64,000 nt of DNA from Tidjanibacter sp. (GCA_017936605.1 JAGBFH010000020.1:1-64000); one strand, 5' to 3'. Shown: positions 34,039-43,126, numbered from the stretch's first letter. A program made the numbers and translations. Notes: generated by a model not told the origin, from the sequence alone.

Positions 34039-34081
34039 CAATGCCTCGCAACACTCGAGCAGGAGTTGTTGCGAGGCATTG
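34039..34081 (-). terminator. terminator of the 34.1-kb lipoprotein gene
   Basis: CAATGCCTCGCAACA pairs perfectly with TGTTGCGAGGCATTG. On the minus strand the stem is followed by TTTTTTCC. Confidence 0.9.
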
Positions 34082-34094
34082 ATAATGCTCTGTT

Positions 34095-34814
34095 TTATTT
34101 GTTGTTCTCTTGTTCTTGCCATTCGGCAAATTTCATCAGTTTGACTTTTCCACCCATTGCAGGTAAGTTGTCATCCATTGCGTCAGGCTCGGATATTAGT
34201 ATATAATCTTCTGTTCTATACCATTTGCACTCCCTGAAATTATAGAAACAAACACTTACCGGTATGTGGCTGACTGGAGTGTATGGCGTATCTATTCGAC
34301 TATCGAATGGATGGATGACAGGTAGCTCAAAGGCGTACTTGTATCCTGCACTATTTGTGGAGTCGTCGTGGTTCACTATCGGACGATGCAGCATCTGAAC
34401 ACCCATACCAGGCCAAGTATCGTTAGAATATTCTGGAGCAAGCCTCGGACTCGAACTCACTATATGATAATCGTAAATAAAATTAGGGTGAGTGTCCTCA
34501 TTTACGGGGAGCAGAAGGTTTACCAGCATATATGTTTGTGTCTCGAAACGAGGTGACTCGGTGTAGTTGTTGTTCTCTTTCGTGTAGTTGTAATACTGCC
34601 AACAAACTTCTCCGTTATCGTTAGCGACAAGGGGGTTGAGTGTGAGTGGGAGATCAAGGATTTCGTCATCCTCTTGATTGTGTTGAGAAACAATGTCAAA
34701 AATTTCGTAGTAATCCCAAGTGGGTTGCTGAAATTCAAATTCTTCTTCTTGGGGTGAACACGATATTCCCCACAATGCAGTACTGCATACTATCAATGTG
34801 ATGAATCTTTTCAT
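34095..34814 (-). CDS. orphan hypothetical lipoprotein, AT-richer than its neighbours
   Basis: A 239-residue lipoprotein (signal peptide ending GISC, Cys19) that I do not recognise. The mature sequence is acidic and rich in Asn, Tyr, Pro and Asp. Its codon use is visibly more A/T rich than that of neighbouring genes (many AAT, GAT, TAT and third-position A/T), a sign of recent acquisition or weak expression. The residues following the lipid Cys (SPQEEEFEF) are acidic and fit surface export. It has a perfect terminator but no clear promoter. It lies next to a BspA-type lipoprotein gene with a 194-bp gap in which nothing else is seen. Confidence 0.75.
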   Translation of the reverse strand: MKRFITLIVCSTALWGISCSPQEEEFEFQQPTWDYYEIFDIVSQHNQEDDEILDLPLTLNPLVANDNGEVCWQYYNYTKENNNYTESPRFETQTYMLVNLLLPVNEDTHPNFIYDYHIVSSSPRLAPEYSNDTWPGMGVQMLHRPIVNHDDSTNSAGYKYAFELPVIHPFDSRIDTPYTPVSHIPVSVCFYNFRECKWYRTEDYILISEPDAMDDNLPAMGGKVKLMKFAEWQEQENNK

Positions 34815-35008
34815 AAAATTTGTTTTATGCTAAACAAAACCGTATATCTGTCGTTGTGTGTATTGTTTGAGTCGCCACATTCAATGTCTAATCCGCAATT
34901 GTCTATGTCATCCCAAGCATATATGCCAGACTCAATAAGTACATTGCAGGATTTTCCGAGTTTGGAGTCTATTTTTTATAATATAACTTATGTTTTTGGA
35001 GTGTGAGT

Positions 35009-35851
35009 TTAGAAGTTGTGGCCCACGATGCTCTCTGCGTACTCTTTCCAGCCGTCGGCCTCTTTGTAGCGCTCTGTGCTGCTGTTGGGTACATAAATTT
35101 TGCGCCCTGCGCTGTTGTTGCCAAAGGCCAAGAATGGGTCGCTCTCGTTGATTCTCATTACCGAGGGTGGAGTGGTGGGGCGGCAATATACGCTCGAGAG
35201 CGAGGAGCAGTCGTAGAAAGCCGATTCGCCTATGCGGGTCACTGACGAGGGGATAGTGACGCTCGAGAGCGAGGAGCAGTATGCGAAAGCCTGTATGCCG
35301 ATACTAACGACGCTGTTGGGGATGGTCACCTTCTGCAAAGATTTGCTCTCCACAAAGGCTGCCATCGCAATGGCGGTGATGTTGGAGGGAATTGTATATT
35401 CGGTAACCCCCGAGGCAGGAGCGAAGGCAATCAATACATCCCCTGCAATCAGACTGAGGCCATCTTTCGAGGCGAATTTGCCGTCGAAACTGGAGAGGTT
35501 TGTGCAGTAGGGGAAGCAACCTGCCGCCAGAGTTGTGATGCTCTCGGGCAGGGTGACAGAGGCGAGAGTTCTGCATCCCAAGAAGGCATTTTTGCCGATG
35601 GTGGTAATATCCTTGTCAAATACCATACGGCCCTTGCCGTCCTCGTAGGTGTTCGATACGAGCGTTGCGTCGATTGCCTCGAGCGAGTGGGGAGTGACAA
35701 TCTCGCCATCGGTGGAGGTGTAGAAGATTGTATAGTTGTTCACAACCGAGCCTTGGGGTCTGTTGTGGTCGTCATCGAGGCCGCCCTTCTTCTGGCAACC
35801 GACCAATGCGAGAGAGAGTAGCAGGGTCAGAAATTTGAGAGTGTTTTTCAT
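35009..35851 (-). CDS. BspA-type leucine-rich-repeat lipoprotein
   Basis: A 280-residue surface lipoprotein (LVGC, Cys19). After a linker with Asp/His/Asn come LRR_5 (BspA-like) repeats of about 23 residues, recognisable as ITTIGKNAFLGCRTLASVTLP, AFVESKSLQKVTIPNSV, SIGIQAFAYCSSLSSVTIP and RIGESAFYDCSSLSSVY. A closing KIYVPNSSTERYKEADGWKEYA cap is typical. Such proteins bind host or bacterial surfaces. It is transcribed from a clear promoter (35885-35916) and diverges from the fumarase gene. Repeat recognition is firm; the ligand is unknown. Confidence 0.92.
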   Translation of the reverse strand: MKNTLKFLTLLLSLALVGCQKKGGLDDDHNRPQGSVVNNYTIFYTSTDGEIVTPHSLEAIDATLVSNTYEDGKGRMVFDKDITTIGKNAFLGCRTLASVTLPESITTLAAGCFPYCTNLSSFDGKFASKDGLSLIAGDVLIAFAPASGVTEYTIPSNITAIAMAAFVESKSLQKVTIPNSVVSIGIQAFAYCSSLSSVTIPSSVTRIGESAFYDCSSLSSVYCRPTTPPSVMRINESDPFLAFGNNSAGRKIYVPNSSTERYKEADGWKEYAESIVGHNF

Positions 35852-35884
35852 AGTAATAAAAGGTTAAAAAATTATGTCTTTGTG

Positions 35885-35916
35885 CAAAAGTATGATTCTG
35901 CCGTCAATAATCCAAA
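35885..35916 (-). promoter_or_regulatory. promoter of the BspA-like gene
   Basis: TTTG (35916-35913), 20 bases, TACTTTTG (35892-35885) on the minus strand. Confidence 0.75.
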
Positions 35917-35965
35917 TTTTTGCTTTAGAGGCTTGATTTTTAGGCGTAATCTCGAAAAAAAGCCT

Positions 35966-35973
35966 TATCTTTG
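35966..35973 (+). promoter_or_regulatory. -7 box TATCTTTG of the fumarase gene
   Basis: A perfect TAnnTTTG 55 bp upstream of the start codon, divergent from the BspA promoter. Confidence 0.6.
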
Positions 35974-36027
35974 CGTAATTAAGCGAAGACAAAATTTAAG
36001 TATTACAATAAAACATCTTTTTGACTT

Positions 36028-37638
36028 ATGAGCGAATTTAAGTATCAGCCTATGTTCGAGCACGGTGTGGATAACACCGAGTATGAGCTCGTTTCGAAAG
36101 ATTATGTGAAGACCATCGAGTGCGACGGCAGAAAGATTCTCAAGGTAGACCCCGAGGGTCTGGCAGTGCTGGCCAAGAGGGCCTATGAGGATGTGTCGTT
36201 CTATCTGCGCGCTTCCCATCTCGAGAAACTCGCCAACATCCTCGCCGACCCCGAGGCAACCGACAACGACAAGTTTGTGGCTCACACTATGCTTGCCAAC
36301 CAGGTAGTTGCAGCCGAGGGTCAGCTTCCCACCTGTCAGGATACCGGTACGGCTATTGCCATCGGTAAGAAGGGCGAGAATGTTTGGACCGGCGTGGACG
36401 ATGCAGAGTACATCTCGCGTGGTGTGTACGAAACATACGCCGAGCGCAACCTTCGCTACTCGCAGGTGGTGCCCATCACTATGACCGATGAGCACAACAG
36501 CGGCAACAACCTCCCCGCACAGATTGACATCTACGCCGAGCCCGGCAACGAGTATAAGTTCCTATTCATCACCAAGGGTGGCGGCTCGGCCAATAAGACC
36601 TTCCTCTATCAGCAGACCAAGGCACTTCTCAACGAGAAGTCGCTCACCGCTTTTGTGACCGAGCATATTAAGGACCTCGGCACCTCGGCTTGTCCTCCCT
36701 ACCACCTGGCATTTGTGGTTGGTGGTACCTCGGCAGAGGCCAACCTTACGGCCGTGAAGAAGGCTTCGGCCGGCTACTTCGACAACCTGCCCACCAGCGG
36801 CAACGATGGCGGTCGTGCTTTCCGCGATTTGGAGTGGGAGGAGAAGGTCCTCAAAATATGCCGCGAGAGTGGCATTGGCGCACAGTTTGGTGGCAAGTAT
36901 TTCGTTCACGATGTGAGGGTTATCCGTATGCCTCGCCACGCCGCTTCGTGCCCCGTGGGTATCGGTGTGAGCTGCTCGGCAGACCGCAACATCAAGGCCA
37001 AAATCAACGAGGAGGGCCTCTGGATTGAGAAACTCGAGAAGAACCCCGCACGCTTTATGCCCGCAACGGCTCCCTCGATGGCTCCCGCCGTTGAGATCGA
37101 CCTCGACGAGGGTATGGACAAGGTGCGCGAGACCCTCTCGAAATACCCCGTTAAGACCCGTCTGAATCTGAAGGGTACTCTCATTGTGGCTCGTGATATC
37201 GCCCACGCCCGCATCAAACAGATGCTCGACGAGGGTAAACCTATGCCCGAGTACTTCAAGAATCACCCCGTCTACTACGCAGGTCCCGCCAAGACCCCCA
37301 CAGGTATGGCTTCAGGTAGCTTCGGCCCCACCACCGCAGGTCGTATGGACTCCTATGTAGACCTCTTCCAGAGTGTGGGTGGCTCGATGGTTATGGTGGC
37401 CAAGGGCAACCGCTCACAGGAGGTGACCGACGCTTGCCAGAAGCACGGCGGCTTCTACCTCGGCTCCATTGGTGGCCCTGCTGCAATCCTTGCAAAGCAG
37501 AGCATCAAGAGCGTTGAGGTCGTAGACTTCCCCGAGCTGGGTATGGAGGCTGTGAGGAAGATCTATGTTGAGAACTTCCCCGCGTTCATCATCGTTGACG
37601 ACAAGGGCAACGACTTTTTCGCAGAGTTTAAGCACTAA
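36028..37638 (+). CDS. class I fumarate hydratase
   Basis: A 536-residue iron-sulfur fumarase (FumA/FumB type) that hydrates fumarate to malate in the cytosol. The N-terminal domain has [15 protein letters not shown] (Cys103 as a likely cluster ligand), with further Cys in SACPPYH and [10 protein letters not shown] segments. The C-terminal beta domain begins near residue 360 ([23 protein letters not shown]). Length is that of the homodimeric enzymes, not the split two-subunit form. It has its own promoter and is separated from batD by 136 bp. It probably works in the reductive branch to succinate used by gut Bacteroidales. Confidence 0.95.
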   Translation: MSEFKYQPMFEHGVDNTEYELVSKDYVKTIECDGRKILKVDPEGLAVLAKRAYEDVSFYLRASHLEKLANILADPEATDNDKFVAHTMLANQVVAAEGQLPTCQDTGTAIAIGKKGENVWTGVDDAEYISRGVYETYAERNLRYSQVVPITMTDEHNSGNNLPAQIDIYAEPGNEYKFLFITKGGGSANKTFLYQQTKALLNEKSLTAFVTEHIKDLGTSACPPYHLAFVVGGTSAEANLTAVKKASAGYFDNLPTSGNDGGRAFRDLEWEEKVLKICRESGIGAQFGGKYFVHDVRVIRMPRHAASCPVGIGVSCSADRNIKAKINEEGLWIEKLEKNPARFMPATAPSMAPAVEIDLDEGMDKVRETLSKYPVKTRLNLKGTLIVARDIAHARIKQMLDEGKPMPEYFKNHPVYYAGPAKTPTGMASGSFGPTTAGRMDSYVDLFQSVGGSMVMVAKGNRSQEVTDACQKHGGFYLGSIGGPAAILAKQSIKSVEVVDFPELGMEAVRKIYVENFPAFIIVDDKGNDFFAEFKH

Positions 37639-37774
37639 AACTACTTTGTAGTTCGTTCTTGTAGCGTGGCTGCCCCTTTGGTAGAAGCAGTTGGGGCAGC
37701 CTTGCTATGGTATAATTGGGGGTGTGCGACGGCACGCGCCTCGATTTTTTGTGGAAGAAAGATTTTTCGTGGTA

Positions 37775-39652
37775 ATGAGACGATTACTTCTCTTTTTTGT
37801 GCTGATTGTTTCGACCTCTCTGGCGCTACTGGCCGAGGAGGTCAGCTTTGTGGTACACTATCCGAGGGTGGTGGCTGCCAAGCAGGTTTTCCAAATCGAA
37901 TTTGAACTCAACGCCAAGAGCGATAGGGGGAGCTTCGTGGAGCCCTCTATGGGTGGTATGACGGTGGTGGCAGGCCCTGCAACCTCGACGAGTACCAATA
38001 TGCAGATTCTGAACGGCAAGATGCAGAACCAGACCTCGCAGGGGTGGACCTATAACCTCTACTGCGAGAAGGAGGGCGAATTTGAGATTGGCGCCGCTAC
38101 GGTGAAGGTCGATGGCAAGGAGTATAAGACCGAGCCTGTGAAGATTAAGGCTATTGTTGAGGCCACTTCGGGCGAGGGCTCATCGCAGGGTGGAGGCACC
38201 CAGACGCCAGGCACAAAACCCGGCACAAAACCCTCACAAGGGGGCTCGGAGGAGGTGAGTCTTAAGGACGACGACCTGCTGCTGGTGACCACGGTGGACC
38301 GCTCGGAGGTCTATGTGGGCCAACCCGTTGTGGTGAGGTATAAGATTTATGCCCGTGTGGACTTCTCGACCGAGAGTACCAAGATGCCCTCCTTCGCGGG
38401 CTTCTGGTCCCACCGCCTCAATACGGGTGCCAACCGCTGGGTCAATGATGAGTATAAGGGCAAGATTTACAGCTCGTGCGTGGTGGCCGAGTATCTGCTC
38501 TTCCCCCAGCAGGCGGGCCAGATAAAGATTGAGCCTATGGAGATTGCAGCCATCGCCAGCCTGCCTATTAATGACGGCTCGCGTCGCCGCGGCAACATTA
38601 TGGACGAGTTCTTCCTCGGTCAGCAGACCAAGCAGGTGGCCCGCACGCTCCGCTCCAACACCCCGACGCTCACCGTCAAGGCTCTGCCCGAGGGCGCTCC
38701 CGCGGGCTATTCGGGTGCTGTGGGTGACTTCCAGATGAGCGTGACCCCTCCCGCCGACCAGATTGAGGCCAATAGTGCAATGAACTATACGGTGAAGATT
38801 TCGGGCTCGGGTAACTTCTCAATGATTCGCACTCCCGAACTGAAACTGCCCGGCACCTTTGAGCAGTACACTGCCAAGGTGTCGGAGAGCATACAGACCA
38901 CCTCGCGTGGTGTGAGCGGCTACCGCCAGTTTGAGTACCCGATTATTGCGCGTGCCGAGGGCGACTATGTGATTCCCGCAATGGAGTTCTCCTACTTTAG
39001 CCCCAAGCTCTCCAAGTATGTTACCCTCACTTCGCAGGAATACTCTGTGAGCGTCACACCCGACTCGACGGCTATGACCAGCTCTGGCGCGGGTGTTCTT
39101 GTGGGCGGTATGGGCCGTGAGGACTTGCGCATTTTGGGCAAGGACATAAGGTTCATCTCGCTCGAGGGACCGGATGTGCGCCCCAAGGGTAAACTTTTCC
39201 TCTTCAGTGGCGGCTACTTCGCCATACTCGTTGTGGAATTGCTGCTCTTTGTGGTATTGGTAGTGTGGCTCTCGCGCTATCTGAGGCAGATGCGCAATCA
39301 GGCTACGCTCAAGGGCAAGAGGGCCAATAAGGTTGCTCTGGCTCGCTTCCGCGCTGCCGAGGCTTACCTCAAGCAGAGCAATGTGAGGGGATTTTATGAG
39401 GAGATGTTGCGTGGCCTGTGGGGCTATCTGAGCGACAAACTCAACATCCCCGCCGCCGACCTCACGAAGGAGAATGTGCGCGAGCGCTTGGCCAACAAGG
39501 GTGTGCCTGCGGAGGATGTCGATAGGTATATTGCCATCATCACCGACTGCGAGTATGCCCAGTATGCACCCTCGGGTAGCGGCTCGATGGAGGAGACCTA
39601 CATAGCGGGTGTGGCTATCATCTCGCGCCTCGAGGCGGTGATTAATAAGTAG
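37775..39652 (+). CDS. batD: BatD family protein
   Basis: A 625-residue BatD-like membrane protein. I start at 37775 because the Met there opens a normal signal peptide (MRRLLLFFVLIVSTSLALLAEE); the frame extends 28 codons upstream with no signal sequence. The exported part has repeated beta-rich oxygen-tolerance (BatD) domains with FQIEFELNAKSD, YVGQPVVVRYKIYARV and a Gly/Ser/Thr-rich hinge. A transmembrane helix near residues 485-510 is followed by a cytosolic helical tail. BatD belongs to the Bat aerotolerance/stress complex; batA, batB and batC are not adjacent here. It is followed by batE at 27 bp and recR. Confidence 0.9.
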   Translation: MRRLLLFFVLIVSTSLALLAEEVSFVVHYPRVVAAKQVFQIEFELNAKSDRGSFVEPSMGGMTVVAGPATSTSTNMQILNGKMQNQTSQGWTYNLYCEKEGEFEIGAATVKVDGKEYKTEPVKIKAIVEATSGEGSSQGGGTQTPGTKPGTKPSQGGSEEVSLKDDDLLLVTTVDRSEVYVGQPVVVRYKIYARVDFSTESTKMPSFAGFWSHRLNTGANRWVNDEYKGKIYSSCVVAEYLLFPQQAGQIKIEPMEIAAIASLPINDGSRRRGNIMDEFFLGQQTKQVARTLRSNTPTLTVKALPEGAPAGYSGAVGDFQMSVTPPADQIEANSAMNYTVKISGSGNFSMIRTPELKLPGTFEQYTAKVSESIQTTSRGVSGYRQFEYPIIARAEGDYVIPAMEFSYFSPKLSKYVTLTSQEYSVSVTPDSTAMTSSGAGVLVGGMGREDLRILGKDIRFISLEGPDVRPKGKLFLFSGGYFAILVVELLLFVVLVVWLSRYLRQMRNQATLKGKRANKVALARFRAAEAYLKQSNVRGFYEEMLRGLWGYLSDKLNIPAADLTKENVRERLANKGVPAEDVDRYIAIITDCEYAQYAPSGSGSMEETYIAGVAIISRLEAVINK

Positions 39653-39679
39653 TGACACCGGCGGAAAAAAGAAGAAGTT

Positions 39680-40441
39680 ATGAAAAAGACGATTATACTT
39701 TTGATGGTGGCGCTTTGGATGCCCCAGATAGTGGGCGCAAGCGTGGATGTGGAAGCAGTGTGGGAGAGGGGCAATAGACTCTACTCGGCAGGCGACTACA
39801 ACGGCGCGATTATGGCCTACGACTCGATTGCAAGCGAGGGTCTCCAGAGTGCGGCACTCTACTACAACCTGGGCGGTGCCTGCTTCAAGGCGGGCCGCAA
39901 CGGTTTGGCAATTCTGAACTACCATAGGGCCCTGCGCTTGGACCCCTCGAATGAGGATGCGGCCCACAATTTGGCCTATGCCGAGAGCTTCGTGAGGGAT
40001 AATATAGATGTCATCCCCACAGGCTTTGTGGAGCGCTCGATGACCTCGCTGCGAAGGGGTATGAGTGTGGACGCTTGGGGCGTGTGGTCGCTTGTGACCT
40101 TTGGTGTGATGCTCCTCTCGCTCGGATTCTACATCCTCTCCCAGAGCCGCCAGCTGCGCAAGACGGGCTTCGTCGTGGCGGCCGTTATGCTGGTGGGCTT
40201 TGTTGTGACCCTTAGCTTTGGTGCCTCGGCCCGTAGTGAGGTCCTCTCGGAGGATGAGGCTGTGGTGCTGGTGTCGGCCTCGAGTGTGAAGGCCTCTCCC
40301 GAGGCCAGCAGCAAAGACCTCTTTGTGCTCCACGAGGGCACAAAGGTGGAGGTGCTCGATAGCTACGGCCAGTGGAGCGAAATCCGCATTGCCGACGGCA
40401 ACGAGGGGTGGATTCTCTCCTCGGCCATTGAGATTATTTGA
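39680..40441 (+). CDS. batE: BatE-like TPR and SH3-domain membrane protein
   Basis: A 253-residue protein with an N-terminal signal peptide, two or so tetratricopeptide repeats (about 28-100: GNRLYSAGDYNGAIMAYDS and YYNLGGACFKAGRNGLAILNYHRAL), two transmembrane helices near 130-150 and 160-180, and a C-terminal bacterial SH3-like domain (about 190-253) ending in GNEGWILSSAIEII. This order is that of BatE, the small partner of BatD. It is placed 27 bp after batD and 32 bp before recR, so all three are likely co-transcribed. Confidence 0.88.
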   Translation: MKKTIILLMVALWMPQIVGASVDVEAVWERGNRLYSAGDYNGAIMAYDSIASEGLQSAALYYNLGGACFKAGRNGLAILNYHRALRLDPSNEDAAHNLAYAESFVRDNIDVIPTGFVERSMTSLRRGMSVDAWGVWSLVTFGVMLLSLGFYILSQSRQLRKTGFVVAAVMLVGFVVTLSFGASARSEVLSEDEAVVLVSASSVKASPEASSKDLFVLHEGTKVEVLDSYGQWSEIRIADGNEGWILSSAIEII

Positions 40442-40473
40442 GTCAGGCGTATAAAGTTATTTAATAAAGAGGT

Positions 40474-41073
40474 ATGTCGAAACTACTATCGGATGCTGTT
40501 GGCGAGCTCTCCAAACTCCCCTCCGTGGGTCGCCGTACGGCCCTGAGGCTCGCGCTCCATCTGCTGCACGAGGAGCAGGAGGAGGTCGAGGCGTTGGCCG
40601 AGGCGCTCGTAAGGTTCCGCCGCGATGTGAGGTTCTGTGCACGCTGCAACAACCTCACCGACGATGAGATATGCCCCATCTGTGCCGACCCCACAAGGGA
40701 CCGCACGACTGTCTGCGTGGTGGAGCAGGTGGGCGATGTGATGTCCATCGAGAACACGCGCCAGTATCGCGGCCTCTACCACGTCTTGGGCGGCATCATC
40801 TCGCCTATGCAGGGCATTGGCCCGAGCGACCTGAAGATTGACCTTCTGGTGGAGAACATCGCTCGGGGGGAGATTAAGGAGGTGATCCTGGCCATTGGTG
40901 CCACTGTTGAGGGCGAAACCACACTCTTCTATATTATGCGTCGCCTGTCGCAGTTCGAGGGACTGAAGATAACCAAGATTGCACGCGGCATTGGCGTTGG
41001 CGACGAGATTGAGTACGCCAACGAACTCACCATTGCCCACGCCCTCCATAACCGAATAGAGGTCAAGCAGTAA
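40474..41073 (+). CDS. recR: recombination protein RecR
   Basis: A 199-residue RecR of the RecFOR pathway, which loads RecA on gapped DNA. The N-terminal helix-hairpin-helix has LSKLPSVGRRTALRLALHLL. The zinc finger uses Cys55, Cys58, Cys67 and Cys70, and the Toprim domain carries VVEQVGDVMSIE and later YHVLGGIISP. Length is standard. It ends the batD-batE-recR run. Its last five codons together with its terminator are duplicated 230 bp downstream. Confidence 0.97.
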   Translation: MSKLLSDAVGELSKLPSVGRRTALRLALHLLHEEQEEVEALAEALVRFRRDVRFCARCNNLTDDEICPICADPTRDRTTVCVVEQVGDVMSIENTRQYRGLYHVLGGIISPMQGIGPSDLKIDLLVENIARGEIKEVILAIGATVEGETTLFYIMRRLSQFEGLKITKIARGIGVGDEIEYANELTIAHALHNRIEVKQ

Positions 41074-41074
41074 T

Positions 41075-41115
41075 AAAACGAGCAGCGAGCGCATCGGCGC
41101 TCGCTGCTCGTTTTT
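41075..41115 (+). terminator. recR terminator
   Basis: ACGAGCAGCGAGCGC and GCGCTCGCTGCTCGT pair perfectly, followed by TTTTT. Confidence 0.95.
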
Positions 41116-41143
41116 GTCTATCGTCTACCATCTACCATCGGCA

Positions 41144-41219
41144 GACCTCTCCCGCCCTAAAGGGCACCCTCCCCTAACTTAGGGGAGGGAAAGGGCCAAA
41201 AGGGCCGAAAGGGCCGAAA
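41144..41219. repeat. 23-bp palindrome cassette (inverted) plus 9-bp GGCCAAAAG repeats
   Basis: AGACCTCTCCC, the small hairpin GCCCTAAAGGGC, then CCCTCCCCTAA/TTAGGGGAGGG (41167-41189), then GGCCAAAAG/GGCCGAAAG units. The order is the reverse of the copies at 28 kb. Confidence 0.9.
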
Positions 41220-41304
41220 TGTTTTTTCCTCAATTCTACCTCCCCACTAAGTTAGAGGGAAGCCATATATGGCAGGGCCGGTGAGATAGAGGTTAAGCAG
41301 TAAT

Positions 41305-41345
41305 AAAACGAGCAGCGAGCCCATCGGCGCTCGCTGCTCGTTTGA
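41305..41345 (+). terminator. second copy of the recR terminator
   Basis: The same stem with one G-to-C change next to the loop and a shorter T run (TTT). It is part of the 58-bp duplication. Confidence 0.85.
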
Positions 41346-41412
41346 TGTCTAAAGTCTATAGACCTAAGTCCTTTTGGCCCTTTTGGCCCTTTTAGCCCTT
41401 TCGACTTTCAAC

Positions 41413-42852
41413 TTACTCCTCTCCGGTCATATTCTTCCAGTACTTCACGGAGTTGTGGATGGTCTTTTCGGTGGCCTCGTTGCCGTAGTTGTCCACATCG
41501 GCGACATTCCTGGGGCCGTGGTTGATACACAGAGGACCATTCAGACAGCCGCCCTCGCAAATCATACCCTCGAAGAAGTTGAAGTCGCTCTTGCCCACCT
41601 TCAGCTTGGCAAGGTTGAGCCTACACTCGTCGATGCCGCTCATATAGACGGGCTTGAGGCCCTCATAGCCGCTCTCGAGCGCCAAATCCAGAAGGCCCTG
41701 AACGATACCGCCGGCCTTGGCGAAGATGCGACCATAGAACGAGGCGTTGTTCAGAGGGGTATCCTCCTGCTCGGTGGTCTCGATGTCGCGTGCGTCGAGG
41801 AAGGCCTGAAGCTCCTCAAACGACATCACCGAGTCGATGGCACCACCGGTCTTCTCCAGCGTGTACTCCATCTTCTTGGCGGCGCAGGGGCCGATGAAGA
41901 CAACCTTCGCATTGGGCTCGCTCTTCTTGATAAGGCGTGCAATCTCAATCATAGGCGAGGGGGTGTGGGAGATGTGCTGCTTGAGGGTGGGGAAGTTAAT
42001 CTCAATGAAGCGCACAAACGAGGGGCAGCACGAGGTGGTCAGGAGTTTCTTCTCGTTCCACTCGCGGGCCTCCTTGTAGAGGGTGATGTCGGCACCCATA
42101 GCCACCTCCACAACATCGTGGAAGCCGAGCTTCTTGATGGCTGTCACAACCTGCTCAATGCGGCCATAGCGACACTGGCTGATGATTGCGGGAGCCAATA
42201 CTGCATATACTTTGTAGTTCTCCTTCTCGGCATTCTGGAGCATCTTGATGATGTCCAGCAGCAGCGACTTGTCGGTCATTGCACCGAAGGGGCAGGCGAT
42301 GACGCACTGACCACACATAATACACTTGTCGTTGTCGATTTTGGCCTTCTGACCATCGTCGATGCTGATGGCCTTCACCTTGCACGACTGCATACAGGGG
42401 CGCGAGAGTTTGATGATTGCGCCATAGGGGCAGGCCTGAGTACACTTGCCACACTCGATACACTTGTCGTGGTCGATGACCGAACGCTTGCCAACGATGC
42501 TGATGGCATCCTTGGGGCATACATCCTTACAAGCGTGACTGATACAGCCACGGCAGGCGGGTGTTACGAGAATACCCTTGGCGGGGCACTCGTCGCAGGC
42601 GATGTCGATAACCTCCACAACATTGGGGTTGCTCTTGTCGCCACCGCAAGCCATACGCACCCTCTCCTGGAGGATTGCTCGCTCTTTGTAGATGCAGCAG
42701 CGGAGTTCGGCTTTGGGTCCGGGTGAGATTTTCTTGGGGATGTCGATGTAGGCTCTGTCGAGCGTGCCTTCGTAGGCGCTTCGTACCACCTCTTTGAGTA
42801 CATTGTACTTGAGGAGCTGTACGCTGGTATCGAATACTTTGTCTTGCTTCAT
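41413..42852 (-). CDS. [FeFe]-hydrogenase-like iron-sulfur protein, group B type
   Basis: A 479-residue protein from Met at 42852 (MKQDKVFDTS); the frame is open 20 codons further but the promoter at 42910-42939 and the A-rich context favour this start. Ferredoxin-type clusters are visible at Cys131-x2-C-x2-C-x3-C141 and Cys177-x2-C-x2-C-x3-C187, plus extra Cys at 86-112 and 153/157. H-cluster motifs are L1 TSCCPSF (273-279), L2 GPCAAKK (321-327) and L3 FEGMICEGGCLNGP (Cys432, Cys436). L3 lacks the Gly-Gly-Gly-Gln of classic group A enzymes but fits the monomeric group B enzymes of gut Bacteroidetes. It would evolve H2 from reduced ferredoxin. Maturases are not in the window. Confidence 0.88.
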   Translation of the reverse strand: MKQDKVFDTSVQLLKYNVLKEVVRSAYEGTLDRAYIDIPKKISPGPKAELRCCIYKERAILQERVRMACGGDKSNPNVVEVIDIACDECPAKGILVTPACRGCISHACKDVCPKDAISIVGKRSVIDHDKCIECGKCTQACPYGAIIKLSRPCMQSCKVKAISIDDGQKAKIDNDKCIMCGQCVIACPFGAMTDKSLLLDIIKMLQNAEKENYKVYAVLAPAIISQCRYGRIEQVVTAIKKLGFHDVVEVAMGADITLYKEAREWNEKKLLTTSCCPSFVRFIEINFPTLKQHISHTPSPMIEIARLIKKSEPNAKVVFIGPCAAKKMEYTLEKTGGAIDSVMSFEELQAFLDARDIETTEQEDTPLNNASFYGRIFAKAGGIVQGLLDLALESGYEGLKPVYMSGIDECRLNLAKLKVGKSDFNFFEGMICEGGCLNGPLCINHGPRNVADVDNYGNEATEKTIHNSVKYWKNMTGEE

Positions 42853-42909
42853 AATTCTTATGGAGTTGTGCAAAGATGTGAATGGGTTTCTTCTTGATGA
42901 AATATGCCA

Positions 42910-42939
42910 CAAAGGTAATCTTTTTTCCCGTTACGCAAA
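42910..42939 (-). promoter_or_regulatory. promoter of the hydrogenase gene
   Basis: TTTG (42939-42936), 18 bases, TACCTTTG (42917-42910) on the minus strand, about 57 bp before the start codon. Confidence 0.75.
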
Positions 42940-43010
42940 AAAACAACTCCCGAAAAGTGTTTTATTTGGGATGAGAGTTGCGATTTCGGTGAAGAATTAC
43001 TATTTTTGTC

Positions 43011-43018
43011 TTGAAAAC
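43011..43018 (+). promoter_or_regulatory. -7 box TATTTTTG for the leader peptide and metY
   Basis: A TAnnTTTG match 19 bp before the short Met-rich open frame at 43037. The predicted transcript would start about 12 nt before its ATG, as expected for a leader peptide mRNA. Confidence 0.5.
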
Positions 43019-43036
43019 ATAACCACTCGAGCAAAA

Positions 43037-43126
43037 ATGAACATCTTGACCGATAACTCCTTTGTTTTTGCCGCCGCTTTTAGTGGTGGTATGCGTGTGG
43101 TTATGGATATGCGAATGTGCCGTTAG
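43037..43126 (+). CDS. possible Met-rich leader peptide upstream of metY
   Basis: A 29-codon open frame starting ATG after an A-rich stretch (GCAAAAATG). Four of the last eleven codons are Met (residues 19, 23, 25 and 27, in GMRVVMDMRMCR). The stop codon lies in the loop of the perfect hairpin ATGTGCC-GTTA-GGCACAT (43115-43132), and two further GC-rich hairpins follow (43144-43160 and 43165-43179). It stands 200 bp before metY with no other gene between. This is the classical design of an amino-acid attenuator, here for methionine. The evidence is positional and compositional only; chance occurrence of a short open frame is the main alternative. Confidence 0.5.
   Translation: MNILTDNSFVFAAAFSGGMRVVMDMRMCR

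Larger units (their letters stand above)
41056..41343. repeat. 58-bp direct repeat of the recR 3' end and terminator
   Basis: The stretches at 41056-41113 and 41286-41343 match over 58 bp with two mismatches. The unit contains the final recR codons (Ile-Glu-Val-Lys-Gln, stop) and the whole terminator. Between the copies are the 23-bp palindrome and 9-bp repeats. No gene is seen in 41116-41412. Confidence 0.92.

Noticed and set aside
42794-43036. N-terminal extension of the Met-rich open frame
   Set aside because: It would begin inside the divergent hydrogenase gene; the ATG at 43037 lies just after the promoter box.
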